Source: Cyathus striatus
Lineage: Eukaryota; Basidiomycota; Agaricomycetes; Agaricales; Nidulariaceae
Direction: 5' to 3'
NCBI GenBank assembly: GCA_025738555.1
Contig: JAOVFP010000002.1
Span: forward strand, 6,386,001-6,450,000
Length of the DNA stretch: 64,000 nucleotides
Part shown: positions 1-12,946 of the stretch, piece after piece
Layout of the letters: every line of letters begins with the position of its first letter
How positions within the stretch are numbered: the stretch's first letter is position 1
The notes under the pieces: model-generated
What the model was told of the DNA's origin: nothing
What the model saw: the letters and a program-made list of their open reading frames with translations, nothing else
The model's database searches: none
Position numbers and translations under genes: made by a program

Positions 1-566
1 ACAGCATAAATCGACGAACAGTTGGTCGAAATGGTACAGTACTAATAATATGGTAGGATATATATAGCTCACTTACAATTCAACAGGTCCCGAGTTCGAT
101 CCCCACTGTAACCCGACTTCCTATCCCTACTGCTTACATTATGACTGCAATATACTTATAAAATCTAAAGAAGATATTTTATTGTAACAAACTAAATAAT
201 TTCTTGAGCATGCATACTAGTAGTTACCAGACGACCATGCTTCAATTAGTAAGCACCTAGTCTCACTTAAGTGAAATTCTGAAACTGAGATTGCAATATC
301 TAACTGAGATGCCACAGTGCCAGGCACCAGAGCTCAATTTTAATTGATGTGTTTGAGTGTGATCATTAGACTTTCCATAATTCACAGCATTCAGTGAGTC
401 AGGTGTTTATCAGTGCAGTCCCCATCCTAGTCCTGGTTTTCTCTCCATCACCACTACCCACCCCCATTTCTTGTCTAGAACTCCTATACAAAAAATAGAA
501 TTAAAAAGACTAAGTATTGACCTACACTCCAGAAGGAATGAAACGAAGGACGGAAAAGAAGAAAGA

Positions 567-1435
567 ATGCCAGCACCAGCAATCTACGTTCTCACAGTGG
601 TAGGAGCCATCGGAGCTGTGTTTGCATTCAGGGGGGTGAGTACACTGCAATTCAAATAATTTTTATTTATTGTATTCATTCCAACCTACCTTTCTTTCCA
701 CCACCACAAAGTTCATATATGAACCAGTGATAGCACCACGAGTAGAGCACTGAGTGGCAGAGTACCTAGCTAAGTGGGAAGCATGCCATAGGAGACTTGT
801 TGAGCCTGTTGCCAGTGTGCCCCTTCAAACTCATCGCAGACACTGCTTGGACTCTGTGTCAAGTGATACTGATATGAGCAATGGTGACAAGGGGCATGAT
901 AAAGGCAAGAAGAGTGTGTAACTAGGTGATTCACATTCATTCGAGATGAATGACCTGGAAGTCCACAAGTGGAGGAAGAATGTGGATGTCCATTGAAGTC
1001 AGACTGCTTTTGGGTCCAACAACATGCGCCAGCATAAGCCATATCCCACAACAACAAAGTCCCCCCTTGAAGAGGTATGCTTTTCTCTTTCTCTTCTCTT
1101 TTACCTAGGAGGGGGTGCTGATTACGACTTCTTGCTAGTCTACACAAGAGCTGCCATACACACCCCTCTCCCCCAGCATCATGCATGCAATAATGGGCCC
1201 TAATGATCCATCCCCACCTATAAGTGCCTTGCAGAGTACATTCCTCAGCCCCATTTCAACTCCCCCCTCTGCGTCTGTTGTGTGAGTGTCTACTTTGAGG
1301 TTGGAGACTGAGAGCTTCCAGGGTCTTCTGTTGCTCAATCATTGTCGGAAAGACAGACTCTTTCTCCTCATAGAGCTTCTTTGAGTGCTTTGACTGCAGA
1401 TGCAGCTGATGCCAGTGCTGGTGGTACCAGCCTGT
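567..1435 (+). pseudogene. Decayed copy 1 of the membrane-anchored disordered protein gene
   Basis: The sequence matches exons 1-2 and the start of exon 3 of the fuller gene at 37532-39153: the MPAPA start at 567, the hydrophobic N-terminus, an intron, the FVYEPVIAPRVE block, the Arg/Ser-rich basic block and the SPLEEV end of exon 2. Compared with that gene and with copy 2 (22800-23600), CG dinucleotides are repeatedly changed to TG or CA. This gives in-frame stops, for example after 'VIAPRVE' (TGG to TGA) and after 'KKSV'. Homology stops near 1435, where it joins a fragment of the membrane-family gene in the opposite orientation. Copy 2 has the same junction. I read it as dead. Confidence 0.75.
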
Positions 1436-1720
1436 CCTCAAGGCCCTTATTGGATGCGGCGTAAATGGGGGTTGCATCTATGCTCCAAAGAGATGTCTCG
1501 CAGAATAGAAAGTGGTGCAGAGCATATACCAAAAGTAGTGGAATGTGGATGGATTGGCAGGAGCCCGGAGGATTCACAGGGTTATAAAGGCTTAAAGACA
1601 CTATTCATATCTGCAAAGTTACAGGACTTATCATCTACAGCCATGTTTGTCTATCAAAACAGTGCAAGAGAGAGGAAGTTACATAGCCAGTTAGAGAGAT
1701 CCATAGAATGAATGGAGCAG
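1436..1720 (-). pseudogene. Fragment of the multi-pass membrane-family gene, N-terminal part
   Basis: On the minus strand this piece matches the first roughly 30 codons and the immediate upstream sequence of the membrane gene at 3861-5517 (the 'FRETSLW..DATPI' region and the leader before it). It is fused to the decayed copy at 567-1435. No downstream coding sequence follows, so it cannot make a family member. Confidence 0.6.
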
Positions 1721-1786
1721 AAGTAAGAGAGAATGCGAACCTTGTCCGATGACGAATTCATTGGTGGCAGATTACATAAATATAAC

Positions 1787-3412
1787 TATTGGTTTTGGGG
1801 AGGTTTGGATTTCCTTAAAAGACAATTTGTGGATTGCATTCGGGATCTCATTTTCTGGCCACCTGATTGGCTGATGCCTTTTCAGGACACTTTGTGATCG
1901 GCTACTGTAACATTCTATGCATTAACCTCCCAGCAACAGAGACCTCCTTAAACCAATCTCGTCCTCTTCGATCTTTATGTCCCACTTAACTGTCTTCTTG
2001 TTATGAGAAATAACCACATACTATGTAAAGTAAAGCAAGAATGATCATACAACAACACTGGGAATTTAAACATACACACTCCTGCTCTATAACCTCTTCT
2101 AAAGCTCCATCAAGTAGCCTGCTATATTCTACATTCGGAATTGATCACAGAAAAATCGGATTTTTGGAAAATATATTGCAGAAAACCATACTTTCAGTAT
2201 CTCTTTAAGCCTATAAATCATAGTATACACTTATAGTGCATAAAAAATGGGTACACTCAACTGAAAGGCCATCAATCTACAAACAAGTGTTCGTTAATAC
2301 AGTCAAACTGAAGTAAAGATATATATGAACCTGCTGCCCCCCATACTTCACAGCGTCATATAGCCATGCCACGAGAAATCTCAGTCCAACTCATGTCTTT
2401 ATCAGCCTCTATTCACACTGACCTTCTCCTTATATATGCAATACATACCCTTCCCTTGCTCTAGACCAATGAACTGAAAGTGTTTCCCATATCTTTTTCG
2501 CTCCTTCACCACAGCACCATAAGATGCCCAGAGACAGGGTATAGAAACGCGGTGCAAGACCACACCTTCCCTATTGCGAGCATGCCAAATTCAGTGTATG
2601 TAGATTTGTGTAATCCACAGTTCACTATGCGCATCAGTGGTACCAATAAGCATGAGAAACAAAAAGAGATGAAACAACTATTGACAAACGCTAAAGTAGG
2701 ATCATCGATGTAAAACGTATTGCGTGACATAGTTTTAATTTTTGTCACCACAATATATTCCTTGGAATTTGCTAACAACCTCAGACAGTGGAGTCAATTC
2801 TTCACGACTCACAATAAACAATTTCAAAAGGGGGTAGTGGGCAACTAAATTCAACCCTTTAATCAGTCACACTACATTCTCTGCTCTCCACACGACACTA
2901 AATCCATTACCTCAGAGACCTCGCCATGCAACCTCTACCTCTCTTATTATCTTCTATGAGTCAAAGTCAAAGCAACACCAGGATACCCCATGCTCCAATG
3001 TCATCGAGGCTCGAGTTCCCGTGTTTGCTCGATCTGAATTTCGTCCCATGTCATGCACATTGCAATACCTACTTGGTTCATCATTCCGACAGCCCGCTTC
3101 GATCTAGGAGATGTGGGCCGACATAGACTTCCCACCAGGTTCCCCTCTCGACCAAAATGCATTGAAGCACACCATGCTAGCTTGTCAAAGAAGTTCTCTG
3201 TACCTATAGAACACATCGACATAGTTAGTACACTTGGATTATGGGGATTGAAACAATAAGGAATAGTATAAAAATAAAATAAAAGCAATATAGTCCCACT
3301 TAAATAATGGTTTAAAGCTAAATCAGACTGATGGAGGGCACTTTCTCTCTTTCATAGGACTAGTAGTGGGCTTTGCCGCTTGCCGGCCCTATTCTTTTAT
3401 ATAATTTTCATT
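1787..3412. other. Extra 1.6-kb block absent from the paralogous copy
   Basis: The flanks (about 1710-1786 and 3413-3780) are contiguous in the paralogous copy at about 24330-24740, so this block is an insertion here or a deletion there. Its right end ('agtgggc..tgcc..ggccctatt') recurs near 53305-53345, as the end of a repeat family would. I found no matching inverted or direct terminal repeat and no clear target duplication, so the class is unknown. No gene is visible in it. Confidence 0.35.
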
Positions 3413-3860
3413 CAATTATACCTCTAATACTAAACATACATAGTGAAATAACGTTGACAACTATGGATACAATTACCATTCTCCCGACTACCAAGTTTAT
3501 GGTCATTTTAGACTTGACATTGGTTTGACATTTGGACTATGATTCTCAAGCCAAGTGAGTCGATCATCTTGTTTGTACATCTGTTGAAATTCAACGAGTC
3601 GCCCCCAGTCCAGCAACGAGCTCCGCGCATAACACGCGCTGCCGCTACTCCTTTGACCATTCAGAACTGGTAAGGCAGTAAAGAACAATGGTTGTTCCTT
3701 CAAGCTGTGGATGTCTGATTCTTAAATGATATTAAGAAACCTGTATTCTGTATATAATAGAAGAAAATGGTTAAAAATCGCCAGCATCATACTGCAGATG
3801 GTCCGTCAAGTGTATTTAATTAATTGTAGAAGTCCAATGACATAAATATCATAAACTGTT

Positions 3861-5517
3861 CTAAGATATGTGGGGTAAAAAATCAGACCAGTTAATGCTC
3901 TCCAATGCAGAAGGAGGAAGTGCTCGAAATGTAATCACGGCTTCCACTAGCAGATAAAATCGTGCTAGTATGTATAACATGGCGAAAGTTATTGCAAGAT
4001 TAATTAAGACACGGCAGTCTTTGTTCGACACGTAACCATGCCGTGACTTCCGGCGTCGAATTTCGAACAAATAAAATAAAAATGTAACATCGCAAGAATA
4101 GAAGATCAAAACAGATGAGATTATGACTGCTGAAGTCCTCCATAGGTCTCTTTCAATTAAGGAGGGAAAGTGAGAGTTCCAAGAAATGCAATGGACTAGA
4201 CCAAAAATCATTGCACTAGCCACAGGGACACTGAATGTTTTTAATGACTCGTATGGACTAGTATCCAAACGATCTCCAAAAAATAAAATAGTAATCCCTG
4301 ATGTTCTCATGAGCAATGTACATGCTTTCCCAATGGGTATAGCAATCACAATAATTATCCCCATGGAAATTCTCATGAGCAATGTGCATGCATTCATAAT
4401 GGACATAGTGACCGCAATAATTATCCCCTTGGAAATTAGAAAGAAATGAGAAAATAGGCAGAATATCTGTTGTTTATATGATTTGCTGCTGTCACGTTTG
4501 TCGCTGTTAGGAATTTCCTCTAATCCAAATGTACTTGAGTCCTTTATATCTTCGTCAGTGGCATGCCTGCCTCTTTCCAACTCTGGGTGGTTCGGTATAA
4601 CTGTGGAACCTGCCAGTGACTTGATAATTTTTGATTCAGATCCGCCCTCTTCTCTAGCTTCATCATTAGGAACTACTGTGTGAGTCATGCCTGATATTGA
4701 AGTAGCATCTATGGTATGTGGCACCAGGATTGGCTGTCGGACATCAAAAGGCTTGTGCCACCAGATAATGGAAAGCATAAATGTGCAAGCAGTAACTGCG
4801 AGCGTTGTAACCTCTAATGGGGTCAGAGCAAGCCCTTTAACGAGTCGTCCAATGCATTGAACAATAAACCAAAGTGACTGTGTAGCCACAATAATCTTTG
4901 AGAGGCCATCAGCTTTACTTTTGTCTTGTATATCTGCTTCTGTAACATTTGGGAATTTCTGAGTCGGGACATCTCCGTATGACAAGAACTCGACATAATT
5001 TCGGAACTTCACATCACAGAACCCTCCCATTCGAAGAAAGTGTGCATGCGTCATGGTCCATTCATGATCTACAAAAAGATATAATAATGCTATTGTTAAC
5101 ATAAAAAGAAAACATACCAGGCGCTTTATATTTGTTAAAAAAACGCCTTGCAGCCCAAAATTCTCGAACGGCCTGTGTTAAAACAAGTTCGGGAAACATA
5201 ATAGTCCACCACATCATTTTAAGTCTCCGCCCCAAGATTTTCCAGTTCGTCTCATCACGACCAGGGACGTCGGGATGTACGGCAACCCATGTACAAAGAA
5301 ATAGTGTCACGAGGCAGCTCCATATGATGTCTAGAATAGAGCGCTGGTTGCAGTTGCAAAGGGGTGCAGAGTCATTGGTCATTGAGTTCAGAGATAAAAG
5401 TGATATCGGAAGAGTGTATGATGTATTTGAGGATGCGGCTTGAATGGGGGTTGCATCTGCACGCCAAAGCGATGTCTCGCGGAATAGAAAGTAGTATAAA
5501 ATGTATATCAGAAACAT
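3861..5517 (-). CDS. Multi-pass membrane protein of an expanded Agaricomycete family (intact copy A)
   Basis: Two exons (5118-5517 and 3861-5068) flank a 49-base GTATGT..TAG intron, giving 535 residues in an uninterrupted frame. I recognise the family layout: an N-terminal hydrophobic leader, 'CNCNQRSILDIIWSCL' leading into a membrane segment, a second segment after 'GRRLKMMWWTI', the 'HFLRMGGF' block, 'EADIQDKSKADGLSK', the 'WWHKPFDVRQP' motif, a polar linker, several more hydrophobic segments, and the C-terminal 'FRALPPSALESINW..FLPHIS'. Such proteins are common and lineage-expanded in mushrooms, and their function is not known to me. The start is the Met that two paralogues (31939, 35613) also have at the same place; all three first exons are 400 bases. 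It is the only unbroken copy in the window and is probably an integral membrane protein. Confidence 0.85.
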
Positions 5518-7310
5518 AGTGGAATATCGATGGATTGGCGGAAGGATTCACAGGGTTATAACGGTTCAATACGCTATTCATACTATATCCGCCCAAGTCA
5601 CAGGACTGTTATCTACAGCCATTATTGCCTGCCAAATGCATCTGATGGAAAGAGATGCTACCATAGCCTTAGCGAGACGGTGTAGCTCTGCTGTAAAACC
5701 TATTCTTGATGTGTCCCATGAGGCCTTAATAGTACTACAGTACATTCTTTTATTAGTTGAAATGTTGCGATCATGATGGAGATAGCATTGACTTCTACTG
5801 TCTCGCTGGGGCTGCTTGACCTGCCAACTCGAGAACTTGGAACCAATCCCTTCGTGACGATTTATCGAACCGGCGGACTCACCACATATGTTAAAGAACC
5901 TTCCATCGCTACTCGATTCAATGCCAGAAACGTTACTAGCAGTATTATTCTGGTATGTATTGCTGTAGGTGAGGTAGAGCATACGACTTGAACTAGTTTC
6001 TAAGGCATATACATTCTAACGCGTAAACCAACAATCGACATTCTCTGGTGTGTAATTTCGGTGTCGGGACAGTGCGAGAGAGGAATTTAGAGGAATCCGG
6101 AGAATGAACGGAGCAGAAGACGCGAACAACCGGCCCTAGTCAGACGACGGAAATGATGCTGATGGCAGTTTACATGGTTCTCTTTGAGATAACAGCGCCT
6201 GATCCTGATGAACGAATTTCAGAATCACAAATTTTGTACGGCACTGAGCAGAGCACAATTAGACTGTTCCGTTCAATTATATCTCTGATGAGAAATATAC
6301 ACGGTACAGCACTGTCGACAACTATGGACATACTGTAATTACTATTCTCCCGACTTGCTCCCGACCAGTGACCACCAAGTTTATAGTCTGTTCCTGCAGG
6401 CCGATGGGTACTTCGAGCCCTTCTCGATGCTCACTTTAGGTAAGTACTAACCTGAGAGTTCATTCATTTCTAGCATAGCTATATGTTTAGCAATAATTAG
6501 CTAAATTGAAGTTATATGTTACCGAGAAAATGTGTTACTATTTCGATGGTAGAAACGCAGCTTTGCACCGTTAAAGGTGATGAGAAAAATGTCGATTTTC
6601 AGTACTATGCAGTGCAGCTTTAAAATAGTACATGGCCAAAGTTTAAGAGGCTTTGGCGCAAGCTGGTTCTCAGAAGCTCTGGCGCCTAAGTGAAAGATAT
6701 CATTCATCTGCATCTATCCATTACGCGCTTGTAAGATACAAGCGCCAAAAGGCGCTGTCCCGCAACAAACGCGAATCCTTCCATCAGCGAAAGATTGCTA
6801 ACATCCATTAATACGATGTCAATGACTTACATGACAACCACGACCTCCTTATCTTTCTCCCACATATTGATTGATAAGAAGAACCTGGTAAGACAAACGA
6901 TGGAACAATAAAAGTAAAGAACGATACTTGTCCTTGCAGCATGCACATGAAGTATTCAGCGCACACCGGGATACCAATGCGGAGGTCGGGCGGGAGCAGG
7001 TTATACACCGGAACGGTAACAGCTCTACTTCCGAATCTGGTGAAGCAGTTGACGCAGTTGGCGAAAACTTGCAAAACGCTAATACCACTTGCAAGTGGCA
7101 CTAGAAGCTTCGACACTCCCCGATGCAGCTCTGTGCTCTTTAAATGAAATCGGTGACCTTGTTGCACGAAGTGTACATTCTTCCTCGAGTGCAGGAATAC
7201 TCCATCAAACTCACGATTTTCGGATTAATGGTGCTGCACTAATAGATGATGTATCTGGTGGTATATATACAGGTATTCTGAATCGTCAACTGGTGTTCAG
7301 GTCGATTTAT
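5518..7310. repeat. Repeated upstream module of the divergent gene pair
   Basis: The stretch is closely similar to 35614-37010, with further partial copies near 10190-10336, 12947-12983, 20651-21120, 32170-32870 and 36770-37010. One landmark is the conserved block with 'gcgctgtcccgcaacaaac', 'ccttccatcagc' and 'attgctaacatcc'. Short reading frames run through it in several copies, but they drift by replacement changes, so I do not call genes. It probably carries the regulatory region between the minus-strand membrane gene and the plus-strand disordered gene, plus duplicated filler. Confidence 0.6.
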
Positions 7311-7717
7311 TCATAAAGGTAAATGTCGCTTTCGACTTGAAGCGAGCCATATGCCAATTATATTAGTGACTCATGATACGTTCTACAGTACCTCGACTGT
7401 TGCACCGTCATTTATTTGATATCTTCTGGTTATCGATTTATCACCTGTCAAGTAAATACAGAACAATGGTAGCGAGCTGAGTAAGAAAAGAAATCAAGCA
7501 CGAGGCCAATTCTACGGTACAGGCAAATAGTAACCTACTTTACACAGCTTCTGATATAGTTATGTAGTAGGAAGCGTAATAATAATTCGCTGTGTCAAAT
7601 AACTTTACAATGACAGCTTATCATATATACATCATTCTCGACAGAAACCTCAACTGTTGTACTTCTACATAGAGTATCGTTAACAAAGCAACTCATTGTC
7701 CGCAGGGGACCCTAGGT

Positions 7718-7746
7718 CTTAATTATAGTTATTAACTATAATTAAG
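7718..7746. terminator. AT-rich palindrome downstream of the GTPase gene
   Basis: Two 14-base arms (CTTAATTATAGTTA and its complement) are separated by one base, about 40 bases after the GTPase stop codon. The position suits a 3'-end hairpin, but a chance AT-rich palindrome cannot be excluded. Confidence 0.35.
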
Positions 7747-7784
7747 ATTCGTTGAGTAAACACTATAAATGGATATAGTTAGCA

Positions 7785-9206
7785 TCACTTACAAGTAGCG
7801 TTGACAACTGAAAAACCACTAGCTCCGGGAAATATTCCATTACTTGGGATAGCATGAACTGATTCAGTTTTAGTCACATCTGTTGCGGAAACTCCTTCCA
7901 ACTCTTCTTGCAGAGAGTTAGACATAGGAGTGTTTGTGACGCCACTCGTTCCAGAAGGCTTTGGAAGTTGGGGCATGTCAGCCGCGTTTGCAGTCACCAA
8001 CAGTTTTCTCTAAAGCCAGTTATATTCAGATGGGATATGAATTGACCACGTAAAAACTTACTTGCGGAGATCCTGAATATCGAAAAATATTCTCCTTCAT
8101 AATTAAATGATTATTTGGGCGATACGAAGCGTTAGCGCAATAATGCAGGCTAGTGCTAGGAAGACTACACACCAAACGCGTTGAAAATTTTAGCCACAGT
8201 AACGATGGTAAAGAGACTTCAAGAGCCTTAACGGCTTCCAATGCTTTTTGAGTCTCATTCCGGGGAGCACTACTTTTGTCCTTTTGTAACCTAAGGAACT
8301 GTTCAAGAGTATCACGAAGCATTTCCCCGGCTTCGGTATTCGGGACAGTCCTATGCAAGTCCACAAGCTCCTTTTGAAGTAAAAAAACGTTATGATTCAG
8401 GTTGCTCTTCAGAACGCAGTGGTTAATCATTATGCTTGCCGATTCCTCGGTGTTGTCGAATCTAAAGACCTCGCTCCCATTCTTGATCATTTCCCACCAC
8501 ATTTTATCTTTCAGTGACTTCTGACGCGCATTACCCACTTCCTCAGATACTTCCGACCACTTCGTAGTTCCTAAGATAACCGACGAAAGAGCATCTTTGC
8601 CGATCATCTTACGAAAAAGTTCCAAATTTTTGCTTGTCATTCCGAGTATCCGATTTTCTGATATATCATGTAAATATATGGCACCAGCTATCTTCATGTC
8701 ACTCGCGTATCTTCCTTATTATGTCAGCAAACATAGCTAAAACCAAGCAGTCTCCTACATACGAAGATGCCAGCCAAACTGATATTCGCCTAAGAATTTC
8801 GGCATCGTCGAGGCAAGTGTCGTCGAATCCAGGAGTGTCCACGATTACCAAACGTCTATCAGGATCAAAAGGGTGAGGATGAAATCTGTGGATTAATCTT
8901 TGTGTGCATGACTTGAGCTCATGTCCGACAGCTGTAACTTCCATATTAAAGAAGGTATTGATAAACTGTTCAGCAAGACTCTATGAAATGTTACTATACT
9001 GATAATGCGCCTCACTTACCGTGCTTTTCCCGACTCCAGTAGGTCCCATAATGCTAGTCGACTCGTTAACACCATTGGTATGAGTGTTTAAGTAGTAGAA
9101 GTACGCACGCAATCACCATATCACTCGATCTCCCGTCAGTAATCAATACATCTCCTCTTTTTACAGTAGCTGATTTTGTTTTCCAGGTCTTCTTCTTCGG
9201 AGCCAT
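7785..9206 (-). CDS. AIG1-like P-loop GTPase
   Basis: Five exons join in frame: 9109-9206, 9020-9053, 8763-8980, 8062-8710 and 7785-8009. They use GT..AG introns of 55, 39, 52 and 52 bases and give 407 residues. Residues 36-44 read GPTGVGKST (Walker A/G1), 92-98 read DTPGFDD (G3), and 'GTTKW' at about 164-168 fills the G4 position. The 'AVGHELKSCT' segment and the 'AGAIYLHDIS.NR' strand between G3 and G4 are typical of the AIG1/MMR_HSR1-like GTPases abundant in Agaricomycetes. The start is at MAPKKK, the basic leader just before 'SSDMVIAIMGP'. The C-terminal third is helical and polar. It should bind and hydrolyse GTP; its cellular role is unknown. It is the only intact gene in a transposon-rich interval. 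The splice model is mine but keeps phase at every junction. Confidence 0.85.
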
Positions 9207-10336
9207 CTTTTCAAGATATGAAAGGACAGAGCGGGGTATGCGGTGCTTGCCTACGACTGAGATTCCCTTTTTATTTGCGGACCCTGCCGCGTGTGTGCCA
9301 CCAGTGTTAGTAATAATCAGCCTTCGACCTTCAAGCGTGGCCGAGTATACCAACACGATCAATACGTGGGCTACTATCATCATGTGGTAACCGAGATTAG
9401 GATGTCTTCCATTGGCCAATGGATTTCGTGCTCCATTCACGAACAATTCTGGTATAGCGCGGATCTCATGATTCCTTACCTTCTGGCCTCTCATCTTGAT
9501 CAATAATGCTCCTGTCAGTTGATAACAAGTCAAATGAACAAGGAGAACACGAGGATTTAATAAATAGGAATGCTGTTCAGCCTTCAGGCCACTCTGTCAA
9601 ATAAATCAATAAGGCCGACTAGCGGCAAGATCCACTACCTGACATTCTTTCTCATAAATACATAATATATGCACTTAGATTTGTTGAGAGTATATGAGCA
9701 GGTGTATCAGTGGAAGTTAATTGTTAATGATTCTAGTCATAATTATAATAATACCTGCAGGTGCTTATTGATAATTTCACTATCATAACCCAAGCTTAAT
9801 AACATAGCTTCAATTCTATTCAATGATAAGGCCCACATGCTACAACATACTTACTCTAATGTACAATCAATATATAAATTGGCGAGAAAAAGTGGGATGG
9901 TATAGAGTTCACATAGAACCAGTGATGTAAAACTCGGTCTATACTATAATGTTCTAGCGAGGAGACATTTTGTCATCAAAAAACTTGGTGTGAATTTTTA
10001 CAGTAGACTTTGCGGCAGCACTATCACCCTACATAACCCTACTATATACCTTAAAAGGTAGCGGGGATCATCAACAAATCATAGATATCGCAGTCTCATA
10101 CAGGGTCTAGAAGGAGGCACGAATCAAAGGACGTATTGAAAGGCGTCATTGGAAGTTCATAGCACATCGACATATGCTGAGGCTCTAAGTACATCTATAA
10201 CATGCATCAGTTCCTTCACATAAGTATATGGAATGTAGTGAGATCACGATATTTGAGGCACCAGGAGGTGCTGGATAGCAAGAATTCAAGAGAGCGCCCA
10301 ACGTCACGTAAGATAAGCGCCAAAAGGTGCCCCCGC
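9207..10336. other. Gene-poor stretch ending in a remnant of the repeated module
   Basis: I see no gene in 9207-10180. From about 10190 the sequence matches 32220-32420 of the repeated module ('ataacatgcatcag', 'tatggaatgtagtgagatca', 'ggatagcaagaattc'). It breaks off at 10336, where element W begins. Confidence 0.5.
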
Positions 10337-12946
10337 TAGGCAATACCGTGGTTTTGATACATCATTTGCAGTAATTATTATAAGTGAGCGATGTATAACT
10401 GCTACAATTGCTGTGGGGTTCCCAGGTAGCAAAGTAACTCGAGAGAAGCTGATGGATATTACATATTCATTCCTAATAATAAATTACACACCATGCCTAT
10501 CCCGCCAGCCCGCTCGTGCACTTCCCATTTTGAAAGGGCTAAAAATAGCGGAACCTTAGTTCATTAATGTGACATGCTTCGTAAATTGTGCTTCTTTACA
10601 GCTGTTTGCTGAATGATGTAGCATCCAGGTTGACAGCACACATAGCTGAATTGATTGGCCTAGTGCTGCCGAGTCTCTAGCCAACTAACCGGTTCCACCT
10701 CCAGCTCCTCGTCCACTCCACCACTCCACCTGCTTAGCGCTAAGTAGCTCTGTCTTCATACCCACTACATACTGCCTTCATGCTGGAATCCGACACTTCA
10801 GCTCTCGCGATATCAAGAACATAGTTGTCCGAATGCATTTATGTGGATGAAAACCACATGAAAAAGCTATTCTGTGCATCACAAGGGTGGATGGGCTTTG
10901 AATGGTCAGAGAGCTTCGAACCACAATTTTTCGTGCATGGACAGTGGTACATTGTCTGTATACTTGTCTGTTATGACCTGAGAAACTTACATTCCTGTAG
11001 GAATTCAATGCTATGCACTCTTTTCTTTGATTCTGTTTGAATATCTCGATGTTTTCAAATCCTCAGTCACTTTATCAAATGCCTACTGGAACAAACGAGT
11101 CATTTTCTACTGCGCAACTCAGTAGTTATCATGAATAACATGCAATCCATAAGTCTACAGGCCGGTGTGTTCATGATAGAAGGTGTGTCTGTAGGCTATC
11201 ATAAATACAACTTAAGCCTTCCTAACACTTGATTTGCAGTGGAATATGACCTGATCTTGTGTACTCGCCAGATCTCTATCCAATTGAAGAGGGATTTTCT
11301 TGCATCAGAGCTTCACTTCACTTCAATCATGGACTGTGTTCTCAGTGATCTTACAGGGGAGCATACTGTGAATCCATATGTGGTGATATGTGACATTATA
11401 TTTAAGGTAACATCTGTGAAAGCAGAAGGGTGGTTTAGGCACTGTGGGCTACATGTTAAGAGGGAAATCACGTATTCAGTTAACAATTAGCTACTACTTA
11501 ATATCTTCTCTCTGCTTATGAATTTGTCAATGAGACATTAGTAAATTCCACAGAATGCGTACAGTTTACTTGGTGATGGGCTTAGAATAAAAGTGGTGCT
11601 GGGGAACCACAGATGTCATATGTATGCTTCTTGAGGAATAGTCACTGGTACAGCCATGTCCCTGGGCCTGGATGAATGAGCCAATCAACTCAGCCTATGT
11701 GTGCTGTCAACCTGGATGCTACATCATTCAGCAAACAGCTGTAAAGCTTCGCGTCATATCCACTTTTAAATTGCAAAACATAGAAAATTTCCACTGATAG
11801 AAATTGTGTATATTCTCATAGCCTGTTCATTTTATACTGTATATCACACTGTAATCTTGCTTATATATAAGAAATTATTGCTTCTTAATTTGACAACAAT
11901 ACCAATTGGATTGCTTTTGAAATTTACTGCCAAAACACATTGTGGAAACATGTAACCAGACACAGACCGTGGTACAAATGTTAATATTTTTCTTAATATA
12001 GGATGACAAGCTTGACTAACTGTGTCTCTCATCTTATAATATTTTGTAATCTGTTGCAGGCTGCATGCATCAGGTCATTAAAATACAATACCCCTCTATG
12101 CTCATAAGCACAAGTGTGTAAGAGTTTTATATTTTTGTCTGACCAAAACTAAAAGATTGTTTTGTGCATTGACCAGTACCTTGGATGCATAGATTATAAT
12201 ATGTAAATTAATATTATTCGCTTTTTTTGAAGTGGAGTGTATGGAGTGCATTATATGTCTATGTTTTTCCACTGCATAAATCTCCTTATGATACGGTCCT
12301 CCTGGCATGTAAATTCCAGCCACTGAGGCATGTACCACGTGATTTCAATGATACTTCCATAATAAAGTACTCTGTTACTCTTAAAGATTGCATGCCCCCA
12401 CATCCCCATTGATACTGCAGGCTTCATGTGGGTTGTTCTTCATCTTCTTTCCAAAAAATGTGCACACTTTGATATTTACATGTCACATGAGAATTGTGGT
12501 AATTCAATATGTTGTATAAAACCGACACTAATGTCCAACATGATTTTAAGAATTATAAAAATATCAGAAAACATATCTGGTACACTAAGGGAGAAAAAAC
12601 ATACTAACAAAAGGAAGCAGCAGAGTTTATGTGAAACTATATGTAACGGGACAATCTTGCAAAAAGAATTAACAGACCAATAAATTAATGAAATATCAGT
12701 CAAATATATGAATTGATGTGCACCGCGAAAAATTGTGAATATAGTAAATGATGAACAACATGTCTGGATATGGATTGTGTTGGGATGTTGTACATTGATT
12801 AATAAATGATGAGATGTTTCAGTGTGCATGGAGTTCCTCTTGCAGTTACAGTAATTGATACATTGCTGCCTACAGTAATTACTGTTGATTATACATCACT
12901 CTATTACAGTAATCACAGTAAATGATACATCAATGACCCAGTATCT
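10337..12946. mobile_element. Element W, 2.6-kb DNA transposon-like insertion
   Basis: It interrupts the repeated module. The 11 bases GGTGCCCCCGC stand immediately before (10326-10336) and after (12947-12957), and the module resumes after the right copy with 'aacaaacacaaatcc'. The ends are imperfect inverted repeats of about 40 bases around 'ATACCGTGG..TTGATACATCA'. The right end also carries short palindromic 'agtaattactgt' units. A 9-11 base duplication fits a Mutator-like mechanism, though no transposase is visible. A second element is nested inside. Confidence 0.6.
10594..11746. mobile_element. Inverted-repeat element nested in W
   Basis: About 50 bases at the left (CTTTACAGCTGTTTGCTG...) reappear in inverted orientation at the right, ending at 11746. 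A three-base CTT on each side (10591-10593, 11747-11749) may be its target duplication. Inside are short frames, including an 83-codon plus-strand frame at 11239-11490 that I do not recognise. It is probably a non-autonomous DNA element. Confidence 0.55.

Noticed and set aside
1..115. tRNA-like start of the window ('gagttcgatcc' B-box-like)
   Set aside because: A plausible B box is present, but no acceptor stem pairs and the D and anticodon arms cannot be drawn. At best it is a tRNA-derived repeat.
3503..3703. 66-codon frame shared with 24513-24713
   Set aside because: It is present in both duplicated blocks but without a recognisable product or gene structure. Similarity is explained by segmental duplication.
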